This document shows positions 17,273 to 26,151 of a DNA stretch of 64,000 nucleotides, in pieces. Numbering within the stretch: position 1 is the stretch's first letter; every line of letters starts with the position of its first letter. The position numbers and the translations under genes are program-made. The notes beneath the pieces were generated by a model that was given only the letters and a program-made list of their open reading frames with translations, did not search any database and was not told the origin of the DNA. The stretch spans positions 1 to 64,000 of the forward strand of contig CAMVFZ010000005.1 of the NCBI GenBank assembly GCA_947166905.1, given 5' to 3'. Source of the stretch: an uncultured Prevotellaceae bacterium (GTDB lineage Bacteria > Bacteroidota > Bacteroidia > Bacteroidales > UBA932).

Positions 17273-19227
17273 CTCAAACCCGTCATTATCCAGGGAAGAT
17301 TGAATCGGTAATGAAGACGGCTGGACAACACATGAATTATTCCGTCCGGAGTCTGCGTAACGGCAAGATAGCCCTTGGGCTCGCTGTGTGTGGCATCCGT
17401 CTTGAACTCCCCTGTCCAGGCTCCGCCATCCAAAGTGCGTTTTTTGCCGTCAGTCAGAAGGCGCAGCACAGGCCAGGTTTCGCCGTCGTCATAAGACAAG
17501 GCCACGAAGGCTCCGTAGCTCATTCCGGCATCAAGGTACAGGCCACGCTCGGCAGAGCGCTCCGGATGGTCAGTAAAACTAACAAGCATGATAGGGCCTT
17601 CCTTAAGACGAATCATTGCCAGGCGCTGACCGCCGTCGATAGGCGGGAAACCGCTGGCCGTAACCGTCCATGTTTTGCCTCCATCCTTGGATATGCTTTT
17701 TGGCATGTTCAGCCTGCCATCCGGCGCATGAACCGGATTGCCGCGTCCCAGAGCCATCAGGGAACCGTCCTTAAGTTCAACTACCCCGGCATGTATACCG
17801 CCGATGGTGCTGGACCTCTGGTCCTCACGCATCTGAGCCGTGCCCTCTATTACGGGCAAAGGAGCGCCATCCCAGGGATCCGTCCAGTCCTGTCCGTTGT
17901 ATCTGCTTATCTGCACTGCGGTGCCATCGTTCCCCTCCGGGCCGGCATCGCAGGGCTGAACTATCGTTCCATCACTTAAAACAAGGCCACCGGCTATAAC
18001 CTGATGGCGTTTTCCGTGCCCAGTTACCTGCTCACAGGAATACCACGTCTTGCCATTATCAGAGCTGCGGCGGACCACCATGGCCAGATTCTGCCAGTCT
18101 CCGGAATTGCCCACTCCGTTAATGTGAAGCAGTTCTCCGGTGCCAAGACGGATAAGAGAGCTTCCAGTCATATTGCGGTCCGGCACCTTGAAAAACAGCG
18201 ATGCCGGCGACCATTTACCCTCCCTGAATCTGGAGCCCAGAACAACCATCTCCCTGCCACTTTCCGCATCACAGCTGAACCAGATGGCCAGTAGATCCCC
18301 GTTATTGCACCAGGTTACTGCAGGCTGATGGTTATGTTTATAGAACGGAGAGCCATCCACAGGAGGAATAACATAAGGCACGGGCTCTGCGAAGAAAGGC
18401 TTCTTTGACGCCTTTATCCACCTGTAGGAAGCATCCTTAGAGACCTGTTTACCGGCCTTTGCGCCAGACTTTTTTACGGGAGTAAAGTCAGACTCCACGA
18501 TCCTGAATCCTATCTGGCTGTGGGCATCTTCCGGCAAGGCCGCACTGCGGTTCGCGCTGCGAAGAAACTCTACCGGGGTATTGTGGCTGCCGCCGCGGGT
18601 AACAGCAAAAACGCCTTCTTCCGGGCCGACGGGATCTCTGGCAGCATCGGCCTTATACGGGCCATAATAATCAAAGCACCATTCCTCTACGTTTCCATGC
18701 ATGTCGTACAGCCCCCACGCATTTGGCTTGGACTTTCCTACTTCCAGAGACACGGTCTTAAGGTTTCGCTCCGTCTTCTGATTACGGTCACAGCCAGCCG
18801 GAATAGTCTTTCCGCTATAATAAGGAGTAGTTGTACCAGCCCTGCAGGCATACTCCCACTCGGCCTCCGTAGGCAGGCGGAAGTGGCGTCCGGTCTTTTG
18901 CGACAGCCACTCGCAGTAAGCCTGGGCCGCATACCAGGTCACATAGGCCACGGCCTCGTTGTCCCCTTTTGAAAGGCCGAACTCGCTGCCGCGAAGCTTC
19001 TTGTGCTCGGGAGCAAACTGCTCGAACTGCGCATTGGTAATCTCATACGCACTCATTTTAAAGGCCGATACAGTAACCTTGTGAGCCGGGACCTCATCGT
19101 AATTATAGCCCTCGCCGGCGCTTCCCATAGTGAAAGAACCTGCCGGAATATTGACCATCTTGGGAACTGTCTGGCCAGATAGAGGCAGACAGATCAAGGA
19201 CAGTAGCAGTATGCTTAATTTTCTCAT
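17269..19227 (-). CDS. Secreted SUMF1 (formylglycine-generating-like) and sialidase/BNR fusion
   Basis: A 652-residue protein with a signal peptide (MRKLSILLLSLICLPLSGQ). Residues about 22-250 form an FGE-sulfatase (SUMF1) domain: IPAGSFTMGSAGEG, FRLPTEAEWEYACRAGT, GLYDMHGNVEEWCFDYY, RGGSHNTP. Residues about 285-640 form a sialidase-type propeller with BNR boxes SSDNGKTW, SKDGGKTW and SYDDGETW. The SUMF1 domain lacks an obvious catalytic Cys pair in RSANRS, so it is more likely a binding or structural module than an oxidase. It follows GH97 with no spacer, suggesting joint action on a host or plant glycan. Confidence 0.85.
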   Translation of the reverse strand: MRKLSILLLSLICLPLSGQTVPKMVNIPAGSFTMGSAGEGYNYDEVPAHKVTVSAFKMSAYEITNAQFEQFAPEHKKLRGSEFGLSKGDNEAVAYVTWYAAQAYCEWLSQKTGRHFRLPTEAEWEYACRAGTTTPYYSGKTIPAGCDRNQKTERNLKTVSLEVGKSKPNAWGLYDMHGNVEEWCFDYYGPYKADAARDPVGPEEGVFAVTRGGSHNTPVEFLRSANRSAALPEDAHSQIGFRIVESDFTPVKKSGAKAGKQVSKDASYRWIKASKKPFFAEPVPYVIPPVDGSPFYKHNHQPAVTWCNNGDLLAIWFSCDAESGREMVVLGSRFREGKWSPASLFFKVPDRNMTGSSLIRLGTGELLHINGVGNSGDWQNLAMVVRRSSDNGKTWYSCEQVTGHGKRHQVIAGGLVLSDGTIVQPCDAGPEGNDGTAVQISRYNGQDWTDPWDGAPLPVIEGTAQMREDQRSSTIGGIHAGVVELKDGSLMALGRGNPVHAPDGRLNMPKSISKDGGKTWTVTASGFPPIDGGQRLAMIRLKEGPIMLVSFTDHPERSAERGLYLDAGMSYGAFVALSYDDGETWPVLRLLTDGKKRTLDGGAWTGEFKTDATHSEPKGYLAVTQTPDGIIHVLSSRLHYRFNLPWIMTGLR

Positions 19228-21201
19228 TTACAGGGGTTTAAAGACAATGGCGCAGCCACCGGAGGTAGCCAGGCGCATAGTGATTACATCGGCCGATGTC
19301 ACTTTACGGGTAGTAATCTCGTAAGAGAGAGGATTTGTCTCCATGGATGCATCGGAGCCATCGGCATAGATGGTTGCCTCATAGGTCTTGCCCTCCGGGA
19401 GGAAATCCAGTTTCTGCTCAAGCGTACGGGCGTTTTCGTCAGTCACAGCGCCAAGATAATAGACATCCCCGGCGCGGCGGGCAACTACTATGTACTCCCC
19501 TACTTCACCGGCAAGGGCACGCGACCAGTCACAATCGGCATTATAGTCACGGAAGAACTGGAAGGCCGGATGACCCTCGTAGTTTTCTATAAGGTCGCAG
19601 GCCATCTGCATGGGACTGTAAAGTACTACCCAGTCTGCAATCTGCTTAGCCAAAGTGGTGTTGCAACGGCACTCAAGAGCCGATCTTCCGTTCCAGGGCT
19701 TAAGGTTGGGATTGCCTTTTACGCGGTCGTAAAGAATGTCAAATACGCCAGGAGTATAGTCCATAGGGCCGCCCAGCAAACGGGTGTAAGGCAGTATAGT
19801 CTGGTGCTCCGGCTTGTTACCTGCACTCCATGCATTCCACTCCATTCCGCGGGCACCTTCACGGCACATGAAGTTTGGCCATGTGCGCCTGATTCCGGTA
19901 GCCTTGATGGGCTCGTGGGCGTCTATCATAATCTGCCTTTTAGCAGCCTCTTCTATCACTTTCTGGTAATGACGCACCATGTACTGGCCATGATGGTTGT
20001 TGCCTCCGCTGATACCCCCGGCGTAACCGGTTTTAATGGCGTGGATGCCATGGGCTGCAGCCCAGTCAAGGGCGGTATCCAGCTGTTTTTCATAGCTGAT
20101 GATGTTGCCGCCAGTCTCGTGATGAAGTATGTAATTAACGCCCTTGGATGCTGCGTAATCCACTACTTTTTCAAAGTCGAAGTCGTCTGCAGGCTTGGTA
20201 AAATCAAAGTCGTCGCGGGAGCCCCAGGAGGCCCAGCCGTCATTCCAACCCTCGAATAGAACGCCCTCTATGCCGTTTTTAGCAGCAAAGTCTATGTATT
20301 TTATGGCATTGTCGGTAGTGGCGCCATGGCGGCCGTCGTCGTACCAGGATTCAATACCAAGATGCATTCCCCACCATACGCCAACGTAGCGCTGAGGCTT
20401 GATCCAACTTACATCCTCAATGGCGCAGGGCTCGTTAAGATTCAGGATAAGGTCTGAATTGACAAGTCCGGGAGCGTCGCGGGAAATCAGAATAACACGC
20501 CATGGGGTATGGAATTCTGAAGGAACGCGGGCCTTAAGTCCGTCCGGCCAGGGAGCCAGATCAGCCTTGAAGTCACGAAGGACCATCTCTGGATAATCAT
20601 ACAATGCAGCCTCGTGAATGCTGCCATACAAGCCGTCATCGGTCTTGAAAGTGAAGGGAGTATTGGCATCTTTGACTCTGTCAAGCGGCATAGTACGATA
20701 TTCAAGTTCGTAAGTTCCAAAGTTGCCGGGAATGGACCATGACATGCCGTTTTGGGCAAGACGGAATTCTGTAAGCTCGTCGGTTATCTTTAGTGAATCG
20801 CCCGGCGCCTTGTATTCATATCGGAAGCCGATACCATCATTAAAGGCACGTACACGAACCGTAAGTACCACACCATCAGAGTTTTTGAAGGTTGCAGCCA
20901 ACTCATTGTGGCAATCGCGGTGATGCTTGTTTTCTCCCCACGGGGCCGACCACTCCTCGTCAACCGAGGCATGCTTTATCCCCATTAGCTTGAAGCCCTT
21001 GTCCAACGTCCCTCTTTTTGCCTGAAGGCCAAGCCTTGAGGGCAGTATGAAAGCCGATGTATCTACCCGCACGCTATAGTTTATTTCTCCACCTTCTATG
21101 CCGATGGCGGCCCTGATATGGCCGTCCGGGGACGACACCGTCAGGTCCTGGGTACAGGAAAGGCAAAATGCCAGCGCGATTATGAATAAAAAGCGTTTCA
21201 T
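19228..21201 (-). CDS. GH97 family glycoside hydrolase (SusB-like), lipoprotein
   Basis: A 657-residue enzyme; the start is set at MKRFLFIIALAFCLSCTQ, which gives a lipobox (LSCT) and avoids overlap with recX. N-terminal beta-sandwich, then the catalytic barrel with VWWGMHLGIESWYDDGRHGATT, EGVLFEGWNDGW, IKTGYAGG, ANFMCREGARGMEWNAW-type motifs (here WPNFMCREGARGMEWNAW). GH97 covers inverting alpha-glucosidases and retaining alpha-galactosidases; which applies cannot be settled by eye. Outer-membrane or periplasmic lipoprotein, co-transcribed with the SUMF1/sialidase gene. Confidence 0.9.
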   Translation of the reverse strand: MKRFLFIIALAFCLSCTQDLTVSSPDGHIRAAIGIEGGEINYSVRVDTSAFILPSRLGLQAKRGTLDKGFKLMGIKHASVDEEWSAPWGENKHHRDCHNELAATFKNSDGVVLTVRVRAFNDGIGFRYEYKAPGDSLKITDELTEFRLAQNGMSWSIPGNFGTYELEYRTMPLDRVKDANTPFTFKTDDGLYGSIHEAALYDYPEMVLRDFKADLAPWPDGLKARVPSEFHTPWRVILISRDAPGLVNSDLILNLNEPCAIEDVSWIKPQRYVGVWWGMHLGIESWYDDGRHGATTDNAIKYIDFAAKNGIEGVLFEGWNDGWASWGSRDDFDFTKPADDFDFEKVVDYAASKGVNYILHHETGGNIISYEKQLDTALDWAAAHGIHAIKTGYAGGISGGNNHHGQYMVRHYQKVIEEAAKRQIMIDAHEPIKATGIRRTWPNFMCREGARGMEWNAWSAGNKPEHQTILPYTRLLGGPMDYTPGVFDILYDRVKGNPNLKPWNGRSALECRCNTTLAKQIADWVVLYSPMQMACDLIENYEGHPAFQFFRDYNADCDWSRALAGEVGEYIVVARRAGDVYYLGAVTDENARTLEQKLDFLPEGKTYEATIYADGSDASMETNPLSYEITTRKVTSADVITMRLATSGGCAIVFKPL

Positions 21202-21205
21202 GGTT

Positions 21206-21670
21206 CTATTTATTTGAAAAGACTGCATCTACGGCAGTACGGACTTGGTTATAGTCATAGCCTCGCTGTAGCGCGAAGCGGATAAGTCGGAGCTTGGCAT
21301 CGGGCTCACCCTCAACAGTACGGGATTTTGCCCGCAGAACGGATTCCAGTTTAGCGGCGGACTCCGCATCGGAAGCGTCGGCAAGGGCCTCCTTAATTAT
21401 ATCGGAAGCAATGCCCTTGGCGCGCAGCGCAGCCGATATCTTTATCGGCCCCCACCCTGTCAGGTGGGCCTTCTCGCGGGCGAATGCGCCCGCATACCGG
21501 AGTTCGTCCACAAAACGGTCCTCTACCAGCGAATCCACAATGGCAGAGGCAGCATCGGCATCTCCATCCAGGGCCTTAAGGGCCTTTTCTCTTATATCTT
21601 TGATACAATACTCACGCCTGGAGCACTGGGCCTGCAGGCGGTCGAGTACCTTTTTCTGCCTTTCGTCCAT
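21206..21670 (-). CDS. recX: Regulatory protein RecX
   Basis: A 154-residue protein starting MDERQKKVLDRLQAQC. An upstream in-frame extension would overlap the patatin gene by more than 100 bases and looks non-coding, so I reject it. RecX three-helix repeats are visible (CSRREYCIKDIREKAL, VDSLVEDRFVDELRYAGAFAREKAHLTGWGPIKISAALRAKGI, LRLIRFALQRGYDYNQVRTAVD). RecX binds RecA filaments and limits recombinase activity. recA itself lies 3.5 kb away on the opposite strand. Confidence 0.88.
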   Translation of the reverse strand: MDERQKKVLDRLQAQCSRREYCIKDIREKALKALDGDADAASAIVDSLVEDRFVDELRYAGAFAREKAHLTGWGPIKISAALRAKGIASDIIKEALADASDAESAAKLESVLRAKSRTVEGEPDAKLRLIRFALQRGYDYNQVRTAVDAVFSNK

Positions 21671-21680
21671 AACTATAAAC

Positions 21681-24008
21681 TTAGAATGATTTGCCAATTG
21701 ACAGGAAGAGCGTGGTTTTCTTGGTAAGTGAATTCCACTGCAAGCCTGCGCGTAAAGGACCGGCGATGGTGTTCCAGGCATACTCCAGAGCCGCACCATG
21801 CATCAGATCCCAGTCCCCGGAGAACCATTCTTTAAGGGACGGAGAATCCTTGGCCACGTTGTACGTTGCAGTGATATAATGATTATCCGCAAGCCTGAAA
21901 CGCAGGTCCGCACGGCCTACGGCAAGCACATCCGACATCAGGAAGGCCCCGTTTACTCCCACAAAAGGAATTTGGCTGTCCAGGTACCTGGCGGCCATGT
22001 GCCCTCCGGCCAGATTACATGAAGTCAGGGGAATATTGTCCCCATGCAGGCCCCTTGCATAAACGGTCGGGATAAAGGTGAAGGCCGGATTAAGACGCAC
22101 TACCGCAGACGCGTCCAGTCCAAACTGATGGAAGCCATCGCCCTTGACCTTGATTGCAACCGGGTGCCAGGAATAAGAAGCCTTGACACGCAAGCCCCTT
22201 GTAGGGAAATATTCGTCGTCGAAGGAATCCAGGACAATATCGGCAAAGGCGCTGAAGTGGGTGTCCCGGCGAGTGCCAAAATCATAGTTTTGCAAATCGG
22301 AGCCATCGACACTGAAAATATCTGCCAGTAAGGAACTTATGTTATAATAGTCCGCCCTGATACCAGCCTTGACAGAAGCAAACTTACGGCTGAAATTGGA
22401 TAAATAAATATCCTGACGGAACTGATGGTATACAGCCTTGAAACTCTGCTTGTCATTAAGGAAATCGTTCCTGTCTACGTACCTGTAAAATGACTCTGCT
22501 CCAAAGGCCAGCCCAAGGCCAGTCTTGTGCTTGTAAGCAAGTGAGACATAAGGATTTGTGCCGATTTTACCGGTAATATTCAGAGACGAGCCCTTGATTC
22601 CGTTAACGTTAAGTCCGATGTTCAAAAGCACCGATACCATCTCTTCGTTGTCAAAGCGCACACCAACGCCGGCCCTGCTGACGGGGCCTTTATGGCAATC
22701 GAAAGTGAGCGAATAGGGCTCTGAGTCGCCTTCAATGGAATAAGTCACATTCTCGAACGCTCCTGTTGCGACAAGCCTTTTGACCGCATCTTCAATCTCT
22801 TCCGTACTCAACAGACCTATCCTTAGACCAAGGGAAGAGCGCAGGGCGGCGGCCTCTTTTTCAGGAAGTCCATTTATGCCGATCCTTCCGACAACCACGC
22901 CTTCGTCAAGGTTTACGGGCCTGTCCTCCGTAGCGAACTCAGCCCCTAGCACCGGCTGCAAAACGGCCTTTAGCGTATCAGCCTTGGCCAGCGCAGCCTC
23001 ATATCCGCGGTCGATCATAATATCCACGGCCACAGGATCGAAGCTCATCATATCATACCCCTTAAGATCCGGGTGGATGATAACATCGGTCAGTGGCAGA
23101 TTCCTCTCGTATACCTGACGGGCATAAAGGTCCGTGGCCTGCGACAACAAGTCCATCAGGTTATTCATCTGCTCATAGGTTTTAAAGCCCTGGGACAGGG
23201 TGATGCCGATGACAATATCGGCCCCCAGATACCTGGCGATGTCTACCGGGAAATTATCCCTTAGACCACCGTCCACCAGCACCATGCCGTCCGTTTTTAC
23301 CGGGGCGAAGAGGCCGGGGATGGACATTGTAGAGCGCATCGCAGTCACAAGACTACCAGAGTACCATATCTTTGCCTTGCCGCTTACCATGTCGGTTGCA
23401 ACGCATACAAAGGGTATGGGCAATTTGGCGAATGACATAGTGTCCTGCCAGGCAACGGTAAGGGAAGAGAGCAGGTTGGTTACGTTGCGCCCCTGCACAA
23501 AACCTCCCGGAAGGCTGGCGGCAATCTTTCTGCCCACCTTCTTTTTGCCGCCGTCAAGCGAAAACTGGCCGCCATTGTAGAACGGGACGGATATCAGATA
23601 TTTTGAATCATATTGACGCTTGTCATAGGAAAGGTATCTGCCTGGAAGCGGATCGGTTAGCATATTTGGCCAGTTCATCCCACGAATCAGGGTATCCATT
23701 TCCGCCGATCTGTAACCAATTGAGTATAAGCCACCTAGCAGGCCGCCGATACTGGTTCCAACAACCAGATCCACAGGCATGCCGATGCTTTCCAGATACT
23801 TCAGAGCTCCGACCTCTGCGGCACCTTTGGCACCACCGCCACTAAGTACCAAAGCTACGGCCGGACGATGCTTTTTTACTTTGTCCATCCTCGCCCTGAT
23901 TTCCCTTATGGCAACGCTATCGGCCTCAGAACCAACAGATTCCACCAACTCCTGTCCCCACGAAGGCAGGGATAGCAGTATGGCAAAAAGTATGAGTAGC
24001 TTCTTCAT
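21681..24008 (-). CDS. Patatin-like phospholipase with POTRA and outer-membrane barrel (type Vd-like)
   Basis: A 775-residue protein with a signal peptide (to about residue 19). Patatin motifs are complete: LSGGGAKG (oxyanion hole, about 56-62), GTSIGG with the nucleophile Ser86, and the catalytic Asp246 in VDGGLRDNFP. A POTRA-like segment follows (about 365-435) and the C-terminal 330 residues are a BamA/TamA-type beta barrel ending in Phe. This is the PlpD/type Vd arrangement, with the lipase displayed or secreted through its own barrel. Its ATG overlaps the rlmN stop by one base (TAATG). Confidence 0.9.
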   Translation of the reverse strand: MKKLLILFAILLSLPSWGQELVESVGSEADSVAIREIRARMDKVKKHRPAVALVLSGGGAKGAAEVGALKYLESIGMPVDLVVGTSIGGLLGGLYSIGYRSAEMDTLIRGMNWPNMLTDPLPGRYLSYDKRQYDSKYLISVPFYNGGQFSLDGGKKKVGRKIAASLPGGFVQGRNVTNLLSSLTVAWQDTMSFAKLPIPFVCVATDMVSGKAKIWYSGSLVTAMRSTMSIPGLFAPVKTDGMVLVDGGLRDNFPVDIARYLGADIVIGITLSQGFKTYEQMNNLMDLLSQATDLYARQVYERNLPLTDVIIHPDLKGYDMMSFDPVAVDIMIDRGYEAALAKADTLKAVLQPVLGAEFATEDRPVNLDEGVVVGRIGINGLPEKEAAALRSSLGLRIGLLSTEEIEDAVKRLVATGAFENVTYSIEGDSEPYSLTFDCHKGPVSRAGVGVRFDNEEMVSVLLNIGLNVNGIKGSSLNITGKIGTNPYVSLAYKHKTGLGLAFGAESFYRYVDRNDFLNDKQSFKAVYHQFRQDIYLSNFSRKFASVKAGIRADYYNISSLLADIFSVDGSDLQNYDFGTRRDTHFSAFADIVLDSFDDEYFPTRGLRVKASYSWHPVAIKVKGDGFHQFGLDASAVVRLNPAFTFIPTVYARGLHGDNIPLTSCNLAGGHMAARYLDSQIPFVGVNGAFLMSDVLAVGRADLRFRLADNHYITATYNVAKDSPSLKEWFSGDWDLMHGAALEYAWNTIAGPLRAGLQWNSLTKKTTLFLSIGKSF

Positions 24009-25033
24009 TATTTCTTTTCTTGGTGTTTACCTGCCAAAAGTCCGCAGGCGGCAAAGATATCCTCGCCGCGGGAGACGCGAATGGTGCAGGTGATGCCGGA
24101 AGCTTCTATGCGGTCACGGAAGGCCTCCATGACGGGCTGGGGGCTGGTACCGTAAGGGAAGTCCGGAATCTTGTGGAAGCGGATGAGGTTCACCCTGCAG
24201 GGGATGCCGCGAAGCAGGCGTGCAAGGGCGTCGGCATGGCGCTTGTCGTCATTGAAGCCGCTGAACATGGTGTACTCGAAGCTTACGCGACGCTGCCCCG
24301 TAAAGTCGTACTGACGCAGCAGTTCCAGAACTTTTGCCAGTGGGAAGGCCTTCTGGACGGGCATCATGGATTCGCGCTCGTCCGGGAAAGGGTTGTGAAG
24401 ACTGATGGCCAGATGGCATTTGCAGCCGTCCAGGTATTCCTTCAGCCTTGGCAACACTCCGATACTTGACAGGGTTATGCGCTTTGGACTCCAGGCAAAA
24501 CCCCAGTCGGCCGTAAGGACCTCGATGGCGGCCATCACGGCGTCAAAGTTATCCAGAGGTTCTCCCATACCCATGAATACAGTGTTGGTAAGGGCATCGG
24601 ACTCATCTATTGTTATGAATTGGGAAAGTATATCTGCCACGGAAAGGTTGCCGTGAAAGCCCTGGCGGCCGGTCATGCAGAATTTGCAGCCCATCTTGCA
24701 CCCTGCCTGCGAGCTTACGCACAGAGTAGCCCTGTCCTGGTCCGGTATCATTACCGCCTCCACTACATTAGCCTCTCCGATGCGGAACAAATACTTTTTT
24801 GTGCCGTCAGAAGAGGTGAACGCCTCTTCCGGGGCGATGGCACCTACCTCATAGGTCTGGGAAAGGCTTTCCCTGGCGGCCTTGGAGAGGTTTGTCATCT
24901 CTTCAATGCTGCGAACTTTCTTCTTGTACATCCACTGGGCAATCTGGTTTCCGGTGAATGCCGGAAGCCCCGCGGCGACTGCAATTTCCTTAAGCTGCGC
25001 GGGAGTTTTTCCCAATAATTTTATCTTGCTCAT
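24008..25033 (-). CDS. rlmN: 23S rRNA (adenine(2503)-C(2))-methyltransferase / tRNA m2A37 methyltransferase RlmN
   Basis: A 341-residue radical-SAM enzyme. The CxxxCxxC cluster site is Cys112, Cys116 and Cys119 (GCKMGCKFCMTG); the downstream Cys in FAACGLLAG near 330 corresponds to the methyl-carrying cysteine. GMGEPLDN and the ISLHNPFPDERE loops are family hallmarks. It methylates A2503 of 23S rRNA and some tRNAs. It heads a minus-strand run through patatin, recX, GH97, the sialidase fusion and the Mom-like gene, divergent from recA. Confidence 0.95.
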   Translation of the reverse strand: MSKIKLLGKTPAQLKEIAVAAGLPAFTGNQIAQWMYKKKVRSIEEMTNLSKAARESLSQTYEVGAIAPEEAFTSSDGTKKYLFRIGEANVVEAVMIPDQDRATLCVSSQAGCKMGCKFCMTGRQGFHGNLSVADILSQFITIDESDALTNTVFMGMGEPLDNFDAVMAAIEVLTADWGFAWSPKRITLSSIGVLPRLKEYLDGCKCHLAISLHNPFPDERESMMPVQKAFPLAKVLELLRQYDFTGQRRVSFEYTMFSGFNDDKRHADALARLLRGIPCRVNLIRFHKIPDFPYGTSPQPVMEAFRDRIEASGITCTIRVSRGEDIFAACGLLAGKHQEKK

Positions 25034-25040
25034 AACAGTG

Positions 25041-25091
25041 CAAAAATACTGAAAATTATTTTCAGTTTCAGCGCCTTTTTTAATATCTTTG
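25041..25091. promoter_or_regulatory. Divergent rlmN / recA promoters with a 19-bp palindrome
   Basis: A minus-strand -7 box TATTTTTG (25041-25048, rlmN) and a plus-strand -7 box TATCTTTG (25084-25091, recA) flank a perfect dyad ACTGAAAAT-T-ATTTTCAGT (25048-25066). The dyad abuts the rlmN box and is centred 27 bases upstream of the recA box. It is a candidate regulator site, possibly for an SOS repressor, which the sequence alone cannot confirm. Confidence 0.7.
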
Positions 25092-25131
25092 CAATTACGG
25101 TATCCTATTAGGACTATTAAACTTATTTATT

Positions 25132-26151
25132 ATGGCTAAAGAAGCAGTAGCACAAGACAATGCAGGCAAACTCAAGGCCCTGCAGGCAACAATCGACAAG
25201 ATTGAAAAAGATTTTGGTAAAGGTACCATCATGAAGTTGGGAGATCAGCCACAATATGATGTCCAGGTGATTCCAAGCGGCTCGGTTGCCCTTGATCACG
25301 CATTGGGTATCGGCGGTTATCCGCGAGGCAGGATAATTGAGATCTACGGACCGGAGTCCAGCGGTAAGACTACCCTGGCCATCCACGCCATCGCCCAGGC
25401 CCAGAAGCAGGGAGGCATCGCTGCTATGATAGACGCAGAGCATGCCTTTGACCGCACCTATGCAAAAGCCCTTGGCGTAGACCTTGACACCTTGCTTATT
25501 TCCCAGCCGGACAACGGAGAGCAGGCTCTTGAGATTGCCGATAACCTTATCCGTTCCGGAGCTATCGATATCATTGTGATTGACTCCGTGGCAGCCCTTA
25601 CCCCCAAGGCAGAAATCGAGGGAGAAATGGGAGACAACAAGGTAGGCCTTCAGGCCCGCCTTATGAGCCAGGCACTCCGCAAACTTACCGCAAACATCAG
25701 CAAAACAAATACTTGCTGCATCTTCATCAACCAGTTGCGTGAGAAGATTGGCATTATGTTCGGTAACCCGGAGACAACTACCGGCGGTAACGCCCTTAAG
25801 TTCTACGCATCCGTACGTATCGACGTACGCCGTACCACCCAGATTAAAGACGGAGAGGAAGCCCTTGGCAACCGCACCCGTGTTAAAGTTGTTAAAAACA
25901 AGATGGCCCCGCCTTTCAAGAAGGCAGAGTTCGATATTGTCTTTGGAGAAGGCATCTCCCACAGCGGAGAGGTTCTGGACCTTGCAGTAGAGATGGATAT
26001 CATCCACAAGAGCGGTTCTTGGTTCAGCTATAATGACCAGAAGCTCGCACAGGGCCGTGAGGCCGTAAAACAGCTGCTGATGGACAACGTAGAGCTTTGC
26101 GACGAGATCGAGGCAAAGGTCCGCGAGCAGCTTAAATCCATGAATGATTAA
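25132..26151 (+). CDS. recA: Recombinase RecA
   Basis: A 339-residue DNA recombinase. Walker A is GPESSGKTT; Walker B region [22 protein letters not shown]; loop L2 and the [20 protein letters not shown] segment are intact. It forms ATP-dependent filaments on single-stranded DNA for repair and SOS activation. The start ATG lies about 40 bases after a -7 box. It overlaps recG by eight bases, so the two repair genes are co-expressed. Confidence 0.97.
   Translation: MAKEAVAQDNAGKLKALQATIDKIEKDFGKGTIMKLGDQPQYDVQVIPSGSVALDHALGIGGYPRGRIIEIYGPESSGKTTLAIHAIAQAQKQGGIAAMIDAEHAFDRTYAKALGVDLDTLLISQPDNGEQALEIADNLIRSGAIDIIVIDSVAALTPKAEIEGEMGDNKVGLQARLMSQALRKLTANISKTNTCCIFINQLREKIGIMFGNPETTTGGNALKFYASVRIDVRRTTQIKDGEEALGNRTRVKVVKNKMAPPFKKAEFDIVFGEGISHSGEVLDLAVEMDIIHKSGSWFSYNDQKLAQGREAVKQLLMDNVELCDEIEAKVREQLKSMND

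Noticed and set aside
21671..21799. 43-residue N-terminal extension of RecX
   Set aside because: It would overlap the patatin/barrel gene by over 100 bases and looks unlike RecX; the MDERQ start fits the family.
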